A DNA stretch of 13,474 nt from assembly GCA_002396505.1 (NCBI GenBank), contig DGYA01000075.1:31723-45196 (forward strand), read 5' to 3'. Positions within the stretch are counted from its first letter, which is position 1, and each line of letters begins with the position of its first letter. Positions 1-6,127 of the stretch are shown here, piece after piece. The notes beneath the pieces are model-generated. The model was not told the origin of the DNA. It ran no database searches and worked only from the letters and a program-made list of their open reading frames with translations. The stretch comes from Cyanobacteria bacterium UBA5018 (GTDB taxonomy: Bacteria; Cyanobacteriota; Cyanobacteriia; PCC-6307; Cyanobiaceae). The position numbers and the translations under genes are program-made.

Positions 1-1037
1 GCAACGTGGCCGAAAACTCCGGCGGGGTGCACTGCCTCAAGTACGGCGTCACCAGCAACCACGTACTCGGCTTGGAGGTGGTGCTACCCGACGGCAGTGT
101 CACCCAGCTGGGCGGCAACCTGGCGGAGATGCCAGAACTGGACCTGCGGGGCGTCTTCATCGGCAGTGAGGGCACCCTGGGGATTGCCACGGCCATCACC
201 CTGCGGCTACTGCAAGCACCCCAGAGCGTGGCCGTGCTGCTGGCCGATTTCACCGCCATGGAGCAGGCCGGCGAGGCCGTGCGCCTGGTGACGGCGGCGG
301 GGGTGCTGCCGGCGGGGATGGAAATCATGGATAACTTCACGATCAACGCCGTCGACGACCTGTTCGGGCGCGATGAATACCCCCGCGACGCGGCGGCCGT
401 GCTGTTGATCGAGCTCGATGGCCAGGAGCGGGAGGTGGCGGCCGCGGTGGCCTTAACCAGCAGCCTCTGCCACCAGGCGGGCGCCCGCACGATTCGCCAG
501 GCCAGCGAGGCAGCCGACCGCGCCCTGCTCTGGAAAGGCCGCAAGAGCGCTTTCGCCGCCGTCGGCCGGATTACCCCCACCTACTACGTGCAGGACGGCG
601 TCGTGCCCCGCAGCGCCCTGCCAGGGGTGCTGGCCGCAATCGAGTGTCTCAGCCGCCAGTTCAACCTGCCCGTGGCCAATGTGTTCCACGCTGGCGATGG
701 CAATTTGCACCCCTTAATCCTCTACAAAGCCGATGAACCAGGGGTGAACGAGCGGGTGCAACAGCTCGGTGCGGAGATCCTGCGGCTGTGCCTGGAGGCG
801 GGCGGCAGCATCACCGGCGAGCACGGCGTGGGCAGTGACAAGCGCTGTTACTTGGATTGGATGTTCAGCGCCGACGACCTGGCCACCATGCAGCTGGTGC
901 GACGGGCTTTTGATCCTGACGCCCTGGCCAATCCAGGCAAAATTTTCCCCACTCCCGCCAGCTGCGGCGAGTCTTCCCGGCGCCAGGCCGCGCTAGGTCA
1001 ACAGGGATCTAAACCTACCGGCGCCGAGCTGTTCTGA
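1..1037 (+). CDS. glcD: Glycolate dehydrogenase subunit GlcD (FAD-linked oxidase), 5' end outside window
   Basis: This is the C-terminal ~344 residues of a FAD-linked oxidase of the GlcD/D-lactate dehydrogenase class. It oxidises glycolate to glyoxylate in photorespiration, passing electrons to a membrane acceptor. The frame is open from base 3, so the gene starts upstream; the GTG at 6 is an internal Val. Visible landmarks are the FAD/pyrophosphate-domain segment NVAENSGG...LKYG, GSEGTLGI, and in the C-terminal cap domain HAGDGNLHP (metal/substrate-site His, about residue 228 of the window portion), TGEHGVG and the terminal ANPGKIFP. E. coli GlcD is 499 residues, so roughly two thirds is present. 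The stop is TGA at 1035-1037. The tail after GKIFP is about 28 residues of low-similarity sequence. A D-lactate dehydrogenase of the same fold cannot be excluded, but in a cyanobacterium GlcD is the natural reading. The gene is convergent with xth, 48 bp away. Confidence 0.9.
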   Translation, partial: NVAENSGGVHCLKYGVTSNHVLGLEVVLPDGSVTQLGGNLAEMPELDLRGVFIGSEGTLGIATAITLRLLQAPQSVAVLLADFTAMEQAGEAVRLVTAAGVLPAGMEIMDNFTINAVDDLFGRDEYPRDAAAVLLIELDGQEREVAAAVALTSSLCHQAGARTIRQASEAADRALLWKGRKSAFAAVGRITPTYYVQDGVVPRSALPGVLAAIECLSRQFNLPVANVFHAGDGNLHPLILYKADEPGVNERVQQLGAEILRLCLEAGGSITGEHGVGSDKRCYLDWMFSADDLATMQLVRRAFDPDALANPGKIFPTPASCGESSRRQAALGQQGSKPTGAELF

Positions 1038-1085
1038 GCCCAGGGGTTCAGGCCTGTAAACCAAGGAATCCCATCAAAAATCCCC

Positions 1086-1919
1086 CTATTCCCCCAACTC
1101 TTGATCATCCTCTTCTAGGCATGGTGGCCAGGCCAGGTTCACGACCACCGGCGCATGGTCACTGGGTTGGAGCTGGCCGCGGGTGGCCTTGTGGATCACA
1201 CAGCCGGTGGCACAGGCCACCAGCTCTTCGCTGAGATAGATGTGATCTATGCGCCAGCCCCTGTCCACCTCCCAGCCGCCGCTGCGGTAATCCCACCAAC
1301 TCCAATGGCCGGCATCGGGCTCAAACAGCCGGAATGCATCCTGGAGCCGTTCATCCAGCAGCTCCGCCAGGGCTTGCCGTTCGGGCTGGCTAGCCATGAT
1401 TTTGCCGGTGAGGCGATCTGGATCATGCAGGTCGCGGGCCTCGGGGCCGATGTTGAAATCACCCAACATGCAGAGGGGATCACCCTGCAGCTGCTGCAGC
1501 TCCAAGTAGCGACGAAGACCAGCCAACCAGGCCAGCTTGTAATCGTACTTTTCGCTATTTAATGAATTTCCATTAGGCACGTAGAGGTTGAGCACCCGTA
1601 TGCCTTCCACCAGGGCGCTGATCACTCGCTTCTGGCTACTGAGCTCCAGGGCATCCGGATCATCCACCAGCAGCGCATCAAAACCTATGCGTACATCCTC
1701 CAGGGGCAAACGGCTCAGAATCGCCACGCCGTTGTAGGCCTTTTGACCACTGATTGCCAACTGATAGCCAAGGCTCTCGAAAGCGGCGCGAGGAAACAGC
1801 TCATCCACCACTTTGGTCTCCTGCAGGCAGAGCACATCCGGCTGCTCTTGCCCTAGCCAGGCCAACACTTGCTCCAACCTGGTGCGCACCGAGTTGACAT
1901 TCCAGGTGGCGATGCGCAT
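1086..1919 (-). CDS. xth: Exodeoxyribonuclease III (ExoIII/AP endonuclease)
   Basis: A complete 277-residue protein of the exonuclease III/APE1 family. It is a Mg-dependent 3'-5' exonuclease and apurinic/apyrimidinic endonuclease in base excision repair, acting in the cytoplasm/nucleoid. All expected motifs are in order: IATWNVNSVRTR with N7, CLQETKV with metal ligand E34, NLYVPNG with Y113, GDFNIGP with D154 and N156, RIDHIYLS with D225/H226, and the C-terminal SDHAPV with D254 and catalytic H255. Length and start (MRIATWNVNS at the ATG) match the family, in which this motif is nearly N-terminal. No good Shine-Dalgarno precedes the ATG. The acidic tail (EEDDQELGE) is not catalytic. It lies divergently from the gene at 2002 and convergently with glcD, so it is probably transcribed alone from the 1920-2001 gap. 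Nothing suggests damage. Confidence 0.95.
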   Translation of the reverse strand: MRIATWNVNSVRTRLEQVLAWLGQEQPDVLCLQETKVVDELFPRAAFESLGYQLAISGQKAYNGVAILSRLPLEDVRIGFDALLVDDPDALELSSQKRVISALVEGIRVLNLYVPNGNSLNSEKYDYKLAWLAGLRRYLELQQLQGDPLCMLGDFNIGPEARDLHDPDRLTGKIMASQPERQALAELLDERLQDAFRLFEPDAGHWSWWDYRSGGWEVDRGWRIDHIYLSEELVACATGCVIHKATRGQLQPSDHAPVVVNLAWPPCLEEDDQELGE

Positions 1920-2001
1920 GACGAGGCACAGGGAAGGGCTTTAGGGCCATTAGCATGGCGTTCCGGGTCAACGCCGGATCCGGCCGCTGCCAGGCCCCGC
2001 C

Positions 2002-2571
2002 ATGAACTCATCCCCAGCTGCCTCCTGTGCCCAGCCAGGGGCCATCGGCCCGGCCCTTTGCGCCTGGCGCCTTGGCTCCAGTCAACGGCTTGCGGCACTG
2101 CTTGCCCGCCTCGGCCCTGCGGCGCTGGCTGGGGGCCTAATCGCGGCCATGGGCGGCGCCGTCAATCCCGCCGCCGCGCAGCAGGCTGGCTATGGACAAA
2201 CCCTGGGTTCGAGCCAGCAGGAACGGGAGGTGGATTTTGGCACTGGCCCCAAACGCAGCAGCTCGATCCTCGATTCCACCAATCCGCTGGATCTGATGAA
2301 CAAGCTGCGCCGCGGCACCGCCCTGGATAACGCCACTCCGCCAGGCGATGCGGTGGATGCGGCCCTCAAGGACTTTCAAGTTCAATCTACCCCTGGCCAG
2401 AGCAAGCCTTCAACTTTGCCGCCTGGAAAAATTTCCGCAAGCCAGCCATCTGCAGGCCAGTTATACGCAGACCAGCTATACGCAGACAAGCCAACTGATC
2501 AAAAAGCCGCTGGACAGCAGCAGCCAGCTAAAACAAGCTCCCAGATTACCCAGCAGCAGCCGAATCCTTAG
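2002..2571 (+). CDS. Secreted or anchored protein of unknown function, repeat-bearing C-terminus
   Basis: A 189-residue protein I cannot assign to a named family. Residues 1-60 look like a long signal sequence: Arg-containing n-region, hydrophobic stretch at about 37-54, and a likely cleavage after PAAA at about 59, so the mature part would begin near QQAGYGQ and be periplasmic or anchored. The middle (SSILDSTNPLDLMNKLRRG, then TPPGDAVDAALKDFQ, about residues 91-128) looks conserved and carries the family identity. It resembles small hypothetical proteins I recall from Synechococcus/Cyanobium, which is memory and not a search. The last ~60 residues are Gln/Ser/Pro/Thr-rich and include a tandem LYADQ repeat. 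The start ATG lacks a clear ribosome-binding site, and a later start at M50 would remove most of the signal. It converges with the TPR-like gene at 2778. Confidence 0.65.
   Translation: MNSSPAASCAQPGAIGPALCAWRLGSSQRLAALLARLGPAALAGGLIAAMGGAVNPAAAQQAGYGQTLGSSQQEREVDFGTGPKRSSSILDSTNPLDLMNKLRRGTALDNATPPGDAVDAALKDFQVQSTPGQSKPSTLPPGKISASQPSAGQLYADQLYADKPTDQKAAGQQQPAKTSSQITQQQPNP
2458..2487 (+). repeat. 15-bp tandem repeat, 2 copies, in coding sequence
   Basis: Two adjacent copies of CAGYTATACGCAGAC (2458-2472 and 2473-2487) differ at one base. They encode QLYAD twice in the C-terminal tail of the protein at 2002-2571. The unit is five codons, so copy-number change would keep the frame. Confidence 0.85.
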
Positions 2572-2612
2572 CTTAATAATGCTTTGCTATTCAACGCTTT
2601 TAGCTTCATCGG

Positions 2613-2776
2613 CTTTAGGGCATCTCGAAAACTACCAAAGCCCATTGATGCAAAGTCCATTGATGCAAAGTCCATTGATGAAAAGCCCATTGATGCCGTG
2701 CCGAGAGAAGCGCTGTAGCATCAGGCCTGCGCATCATTCCAGTGGGCGAAATGGGCATTTTCGAGGTGCCCTTTAG
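2613..2776. repeat. 19-bp imperfect inverted repeat enclosing a tandem array
   Basis: The left arm CTTTAGGGCATCTCGAAAA (2613-2631) and the reverse complement of the right arm (2758-2776) match at 16 of 19 positions. The enclosed 126 bp contains the 15-bp array at 2638-2697. The arms lie in the gap between the convergent genes at 2002 and 2778. Three readings are possible: a large stem-loop acting on both 3' ends, the termini of a small non-autonomous mobile element, or a remnant of repeat expansion. No target duplication was found next to the arms, and neither arm is followed by the T-run of a simple terminator. Confidence 0.5.
2638..2697. repeat. 15-bp tandem repeat, 4 copies, intergenic
   Basis: Four consecutive units of AAGYCCATTGATGMA type occupy 2638-2652, 2653-2667, 2668-2682 and 2683-2697, with only one to two substitutions per unit. 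The array sits between two convergent genes. It is open in some frames (for example SPLMQ repeats on the + strand), but no frame with a credible start and protein character was found, so it is annotated as a non-coding repeat. Confidence 0.85.
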
Positions 2777-2845
2777 CTTAATCAGCTTTAACTTCTTCAG
2801 CTTTAGCTTCACTAGCTTTAGCTTCGCTAGCCTTGGCTTCATCGG
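2771..2845 (-). repeat. 15-bp tandem repeat, about 5 degenerate copies, at the 3' end of the TPR-like gene
   Basis: Units start at 2771, 2786, 2801, 2816 and 2831. The two central units (CTTTAGCTTCACTAG and CTTTAGCTTCGCTAG) are nearly identical and the outer ones are degenerate. On the - strand they encode the SEAKA-type pentapeptide tail and run about 7 bp past the stop codon, so the stop lies within the array. A similar isolated unit (TTTTAGCTTCATCGG) occurs at 2598-2612, beyond the inverted repeat. Confidence 0.75.
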
Positions 2846-3650
2846 TGCTGGGCTTTTTACCTTTGCTATCTTTCGTCGCTCGCAACGCCTGAATCCCCCA
2901 GGCCGCCGCCAGCCGATCCAGTCGCTGATCCCCCTTGCCAGGAGTCAAGGCGCGAGCCGCCGCCAGGCTCGCCTGGGCAGCCGTCAGTTGGCCCTGGTCT
3001 TGTTCAACCAGGGCGCGGGCCAATAAAGGCCTGGGATCTTGGGGGAAATCGCCAGCCAGGCGGCCCAGCAGCGCCTGGGCTTGAGCGGCCTGACCCCGTT
3101 TGAGCTGCAGGTTGGCCAGTAACAAACCAATTTGCAGGGCTTGGGGCTGCAGTTTCGGCTTGCTGGCCCGATTCAGGGCCGCTTCAACCAGCAGCTGGGC
3201 CTGGCTGCCGCGCCCGGTTTCAAGTTGCAACGACACCAATTGCTGAAGCGCCTCCAGCTGGTCTGGCTGGCGGCTTAGCAGTTGTTGGAGCCCGCGTTCG
3301 GCGCCGCTGAGGTCATTTTGTTCGCGGCGCAGTTCCGCCAGCAGCAATTGCAAGCGCCAGCGCTGGGGTTGCTGCTGGGCCAGCTGTTCCACCAGGGCGG
3401 TGGCCTCCGCCCGGCGCTCCAGGCCCACCAGCAGCTCTAAAAGCCGTTGGCGCTCGGCATCGGTGGCCTTGCCTGTCTGGAAGCGACGCTGCAGCACCTC
3501 GATCTCATGCTCCAGCTGCACCTGGGCGCCACTGGGACCCGCCCGCCGCTGCCAGTGCCCCAGCCCCCAACCGGCAGCGAGGGCAAGCGCCGCTATCGCC
3601 ACTGCCGCCAGGCCGAGGATGAGGCCAGAACGGTGGCGAGCGGCGGGCAT
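2778..3650 (-). CDS. Membrane-anchored TPR-like helical-repeat protein
   Basis: About 290 residues from the ATG at 3650. A TTG at 3686 in the same frame would add 12 residues; neither start has a visible Shine-Dalgarno and I prefer the ATG. A basic N-terminus (ARHRSG) is followed by one transmembrane segment at about residues 9-29 (LILGLAAVAIAALALAAGWG), so the rest is probably a periplasmic or cytoplasmic soluble domain on one anchor. Residues about 45-255 are Leu/Ala/Gln-rich amphipathic helices with TPR-like spacing (A..LLE..L...P..L..L..L) and include segments such as GERAEATALVEQLAQ-type pairs and FPQDPRPLLARALVEQ. This suggests a protein-protein scaffold. The last ~25 residues are a Lys/Glu/Ala tail built from 15-bp repeats. 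No enzyme motif is seen. The gene is divergent from the operon beginning at 3739. Specific partner and function are unknown. Confidence 0.75.
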   Translation of the reverse strand: MPAARHRSGLILGLAAVAIAALALAAGWGLGHWQRRAGPSGAQVQLEHEIEVLQRRFQTGKATDAERQRLLELLVGLERRAEATALVEQLAQQQPQRWRLQLLLAELRREQNDLSGAERGLQQLLSRQPDQLEALQQLVSLQLETGRGSQAQLLVEAALNRASKPKLQPQALQIGLLLANLQLKRGQAAQAQALLGRLAGDFPQDPRPLLARALVEQDQGQLTAAQASLAAARALTPGKGDQRLDRLAAAWGIQALRATKDSKGKKPSTDEAKASEAKASEAKAEEVKAD

Positions 3651-3738
3651 GGATGCGGATTGGCTTGCAATCCAGTCTGACGGCAAGACGCGACTAGATT
3701 GACCATTGGCCCTGACGGGCCCTCCCTTTCCAGAAGCG

Positions 3739-4674
3739 ATGCGTCAGCACCCCATTCCCCCGGTCACCGAAGCGTTGCAATACCGGGCCATCGGCGTGGT
3801 GCGCGGCGTTTACGAACCCACCGATGGCGACCAGCTCACCCGTGGTTTGATTCGCTGCGCCGACGGCACTGCCATTGAGGCCGTGGTGCTCGGTCGGCTG
3901 CTTACCTTGATGCGCCGTCACCTGGATCTGTCCATTCCCCACCTCTGGGTGGTCTATCCCAGATCGCGCGACGAACAGGTGTTGCACCTGCAATTGGTGG
4001 GCGTGTGGGAGCCCAGTACTCTCACCGGCCCGGAAGAGCCCGAGGCCCCCAGTGACAGCCTGCCCGAAGGCGACGAATACTTTTCCGTGCGGGGTGAACT
4101 TATCTATACCCGCCCGGAAACTGGCGATTTAGTGGTGAAGGTGCGCCAGCTGCCCCGCCCCGATGGCAGTAAGCCGGTGCCCTTCAAGCTACAGATCAAG
4201 GGGCAGATCCCCCTGGAACACCTGCGCCATTTTGTGGCTCTCGATCTGCGCAGACAGGGTCAGGAGTTGCAGCTGGAAGGCTTGGAGGTGATCGCCCCGG
4301 TGGCCCAGCGGGGCAACCGCGGTGGCAAAAAGAGCGGCCGCCCTGGCGGTGCTGGTGGCGCTGGCGGCGGTGAGCGCAGCTCGAATCGCGGTATTGGTCG
4401 CGGCTCTAATCGCGGCTCCAATCGCGACGGCGAGGGCCGGGGCTCGGCTGGGGGCGACAACCCTGGCAGCGGTAATGGCGTTAGTAGTGGCGTTGGTAAT
4501 GGCGTTGGTAGTGGCGTTGAGCGCCCTCGAATTGACAGGAGTATCCGGCGCGTCGAGGTAACCAGAGGCGGCAGTGCCGCTAAGGAAGCCGCTAAGGAAA
4601 CGGAAGCGACAGGCGCTGACGCCCCCCATCTTGTAACTGGACTGCGCAACGCCATCAGCCGCCCAGCCCGCTGA
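3739..4674 (+). CDS. Conserved cyanobacterial protein of unknown function with RGN-rich C-terminal tail
   Basis: A 311-residue protein from the ATG at 3739 (MRQHPIPPVTEALQYRAIG). A TTG at 3706 in frame would add 11 residues but looks less natural. Residues 1-195 are well-ordered in character: an opening RAIGVVRG segment, IEAVVLGRLLTLMRRHLDL, HLWVVYPRSRDEQVLHLQLVGVWEP, then YFSVRGELIYTRPETGDLVVKV and PFKLQIKGQIPLEHLRHFV. The beta-rich pattern with alternating charged strands may be an OB-like or nucleic-acid-binding domain, but I see no diagnostic motif and name no function. Residues about 200-275 form a low-complexity tail rich in Gly, Arg, Asn and Ser (RGNRGG, SNRGIGRGSNRGSNRD), like the disordered RNA-binding tails of RGG proteins, followed by a short charged end. 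Its TGA is one base from the next ATG, making it the likely first gene of the 3739-8499 cluster. Confidence 0.75.
   Translation: MRQHPIPPVTEALQYRAIGVVRGVYEPTDGDQLTRGLIRCADGTAIEAVVLGRLLTLMRRHLDLSIPHLWVVYPRSRDEQVLHLQLVGVWEPSTLTGPEEPEAPSDSLPEGDEYFSVRGELIYTRPETGDLVVKVRQLPRPDGSKPVPFKLQIKGQIPLEHLRHFVALDLRRQGQELQLEGLEVIAPVAQRGNRGGKKSGRPGGAGGAGGGERSSNRGIGRGSNRGSNRDGEGRGSAGGDNPGSGNGVSSGVGNGVGSGVERPRIDRSIRRVEVTRGGSAAKEAAKETEATGADAPHLVTGLRNAISRPAR
4471..4518 (+). repeat. 24-bp tandem repeat, 2 copies, in low-complexity tail
   Basis: The unit GGTAATGGCGTTRGTAGTGGCGTT occurs at 4471-4494 and 4495-4518, differing at one base (23/24). It encodes a Gly-Asn-Gly-Val-x-Ser-Gly-Val octapeptide twice. The period is eight codons, consistent with slipped-strand expansion under selection for frame. 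Confidence 0.85.
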
Positions 4675-4675
4675 G

Positions 4676-5485
4676 ATGGGTTTCTGGTGGGCCACCAGCG
4701 GCACCTGGATCAACCTGGCCGCCGTGCTGCTCGGCACCCTGGTGGGTTGGGGGCTGGGCCGCCGCCTCAACCCCGCCCTCGCCGACCAGTGGCGGCGCTG
4801 GTTGGGGGTGATCACCCTGCTGCTGGGGCTGGCCATGGCTAAGCCCCTGTTGGAGCAGCGCCTGGGGGCGCTGCCGGCCGTGCTGCCGGCATTGGTGGCC
4901 CTGGTGCTGGGATCGAGCCTGGGCACTGGCCTAAACCTGGAGGCAAGGCTGGGGCGCTGGCTGGCCCGTCACCAGCAAATCCCTGCTCAGCAGGTAGATC
5001 TCCAGCGGGATCCTGATCAGCAGGCCCGTCACCAGCAAATCCCTGCTCAGCAGGCCAGGGAAGCCAACAGCGGCTTGGCTAGGGCGGGCATCCTCAGCGG
5101 AGCCTTCCTGTTGTTTTGTGTGGGGCCGATGACGCTGCTTGGCTGCCTGCGCAATGGAGCCCTCGGTGAACCAGACCTGCTGCTGGTGAAGGCCTGCCTG
5201 GATGGTGTTAGCAGTGCGGTGCTGGCTTCGAGCGTGGGGCTGACGCTCGCCTGGGTGCTGCTGCCGATGGCGCTGCTGCAGCTGCCGCTTTCCTTGGCGG
5301 GGGCCGCCCTGGCCCTGGGCAGCGGGGATCCCACCAGCGCCCCAGTTCTTATCTTCTCCGCAGCGGTGGGTGGGCTGTTGGTGATCGCTCTGGCCCTGGA
5401 ACTGCTCGACTTACCCCATCCTTCGGTGAGCAATGCCATGCCAGCCCTGCTGCTGGCCCCCCTGCTGGGTTGGGGGGTGCACTGA
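4676..5485 (+). CDS. DUF554 family integral membrane protein
   Basis: A 269-residue polytopic membrane protein. The N-terminus (WINLAAVLLGTLVGWGLGRRL), then GVITLLLGLAMA and VALVLGSSLGTGLNLEARLG, then after the loop FLLFCVGPMTLLGCLRNG and several more hydrophobic segments, fits the DUF554 family (YdfK/YqgA type), whose molecular function is unknown. Members I know are about 225-235 residues. The extra length is explained by a Gln-rich insert at residues ~97-130 between the third and fourth membrane segments, carrying a 20-residue duplication (ARHQQIPAQQ at 97-106 and again at 117-126). The ATG follows the previous stop by one base, so translational coupling is likely; no strong Shine-Dalgarno is seen. 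The M41-like gene follows after 15 bp. Confidence 0.85.
   Translation: MGFWWATSGTWINLAAVLLGTLVGWGLGRRLNPALADQWRRWLGVITLLLGLAMAKPLLEQRLGALPAVLPALVALVLGSSLGTGLNLEARLGRWLARHQQIPAQQVDLQRDPDQQARHQQIPAQQAREANSGLARAGILSGAFLLFCVGPMTLLGCLRNGALGEPDLLLVKACLDGVSSAVLASSVGLTLAWVLLPMALLQLPLSLAGAALALGSGDPTSAPVLIFSAAVGGLLVIALALELLDLPHPSVSNAMPALLLAPLLGWGVH
4963..5054 (+). repeat. 32-bp perfect direct repeat, 60-bp period, inside the DUF554 gene
   Basis: Positions 4963-4994 and 5023-5054 are identical (beginning GGCCCGTCACCAGCAAATCC). The offset is exactly 60 bp, or 20 codons, so the duplication is in frame. It lies in a predicted extramembrane loop. Confidence 0.95.
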
Positions 5486-5488
5486 GAT

Positions 5489-5493
5489 GGGAG
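5489..5493 (+). promoter_or_regulatory. Ribosome-binding site for the M41-like gene
   Basis: GGGAG lies seven bases before the ATG at 5501. It is one of the few clear Shine-Dalgarno matches in the cluster and supports the chosen start. Confidence 0.6.
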
Positions 5494-5500
5494 TTCAGCG

Positions 5501-6127
5501 ATGAATCAACCCCTGGCCGCCGGCCTCGCCGTGGCCCTGGTGAGCCTGGCCGCCGTGATCGGCCCAGCCCTGGGGCTATCGCCCTGGTGGATCACCCTGT
5601 TCACGGCCCTGGCCCTGGGGGGCCTCAGCCTCGATGCGGCCAGCTACGGGGGGCGGGGGGGCCATGTGTTGGCGGAGGCCCTGCCCGGTGGCCAGGCCCG
5701 CCTGCGCCGCATCGCCATCCATGAAGCGGGCCACGAACTGATCGCCGCCGAGGAGGCGATGCCGGTGCAGCAGGTGCTGGTGGGCAGCCTGGCCTGCCTG
5801 CGGGCCGGCCTGAATAGCAATGGCATTACCGAGCTGACCCCACCGGCCCAGGCCAAATTGCCTGCAGAAGAGCTGCGCCGCTGGAGCCGGGTGCTGCAGG
5901 CCGGCATGGCCGCCGAACAGCTCATCTATGGCGACAGCGTCGGCGGCAGCGATGATCGGGCCCTGCTCGGTCGGCTGTGGGGCATGTCGGGCTTTGATGC
6001 GGAGACGGCCCAGCGGGAACAGCACCGCGCCCGCCGCGAGGTGGCCCAGTGGCTGGAACAACACCGGGGCCGCCTGGAACAGCGGGCCGGCGAGCTGCTG
6101 CTCCAGGCGCCAAGGCTGGGCCGATGA
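5501..6127 (+). CDS. Membrane-anchored M41 (FtsH-type) peptidase-like protein without AAA domain
   Basis: A 208-residue protein. Two hydrophobic segments (about 5-24 and 29-46) are followed by a soluble domain with the zinc metallopeptidase signature HEAGH at residues 74-78 (H74 and H78 as ligands, E75 as general base). About 60 residues later comes GMAAEQLIYGDSVGGSDDRALL (from 135). This matches the FtsH pattern GG.AAEEL.FG..T.GA..DL, so D151 or D152 is the likely third zinc ligand. FtsH proteins are over 600 residues with an AAA+ ATPase before this domain; here the ATPase is absent and the membrane segments join the peptidase domain almost directly. It may degrade unfolded or partner-delivered membrane substrates, or act with another ATPase; both are inference. 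Its ATGA stop overlaps the larC start. An FtsH-like annotation as 'ATP-dependent Zn protease' would overstate it. Confidence 0.8.
   Translation: MNQPLAAGLAVALVSLAAVIGPALGLSPWWITLFTALALGGLSLDAASYGGRGGHVLAEALPGGQARLRRIAIHEAGHELIAAEEAMPVQQVLVGSLACLRAGLNSNGITELTPPAQAKLPAEELRRWSRVLQAGMAAEQLIYGDSVGGSDDRALLGRLWGMSGFDAETAQREQHRARREVAQWLEQHRGRLEQRAGELLLQAPRLGR

Noticed and set aside
1038..1085. Terminator between convergent glcD and xth
   Set aside because: CAGGCCTG inside GGTT...AACC has no room for a loop when fully paired, and no T-run follows on either strand. Not supportable as an intrinsic terminator.
1973..1984. Palindrome GCCGGATCCGGC just before the gene at 2002
   Set aside because: A 12-bp GC-rich palindrome is easily expected by chance in this composition, and there is no promoter context to support an operator.
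2638..2697. CRISPR-like array
   Set aside because: 15-bp units directly adjacent with no spacers, and no cas genes nearby. It is a simple tandem repeat.
2348..2776. + strand frame of 142 codons across the end of the secreted-protein gene and the tandem array
   Set aside because: It begins inside the other gene in a different frame, and its body is translated tandem repeat (SPLMQ units) without independent support.
4189..4926. - strand frame of 245 codons opposite the RGN-rich tail and DUF554 start
   Set aside because: Its Ala/Thr/Asn repeats are the antisense reading of the + strand low-complexity tail, with no motif of its own.
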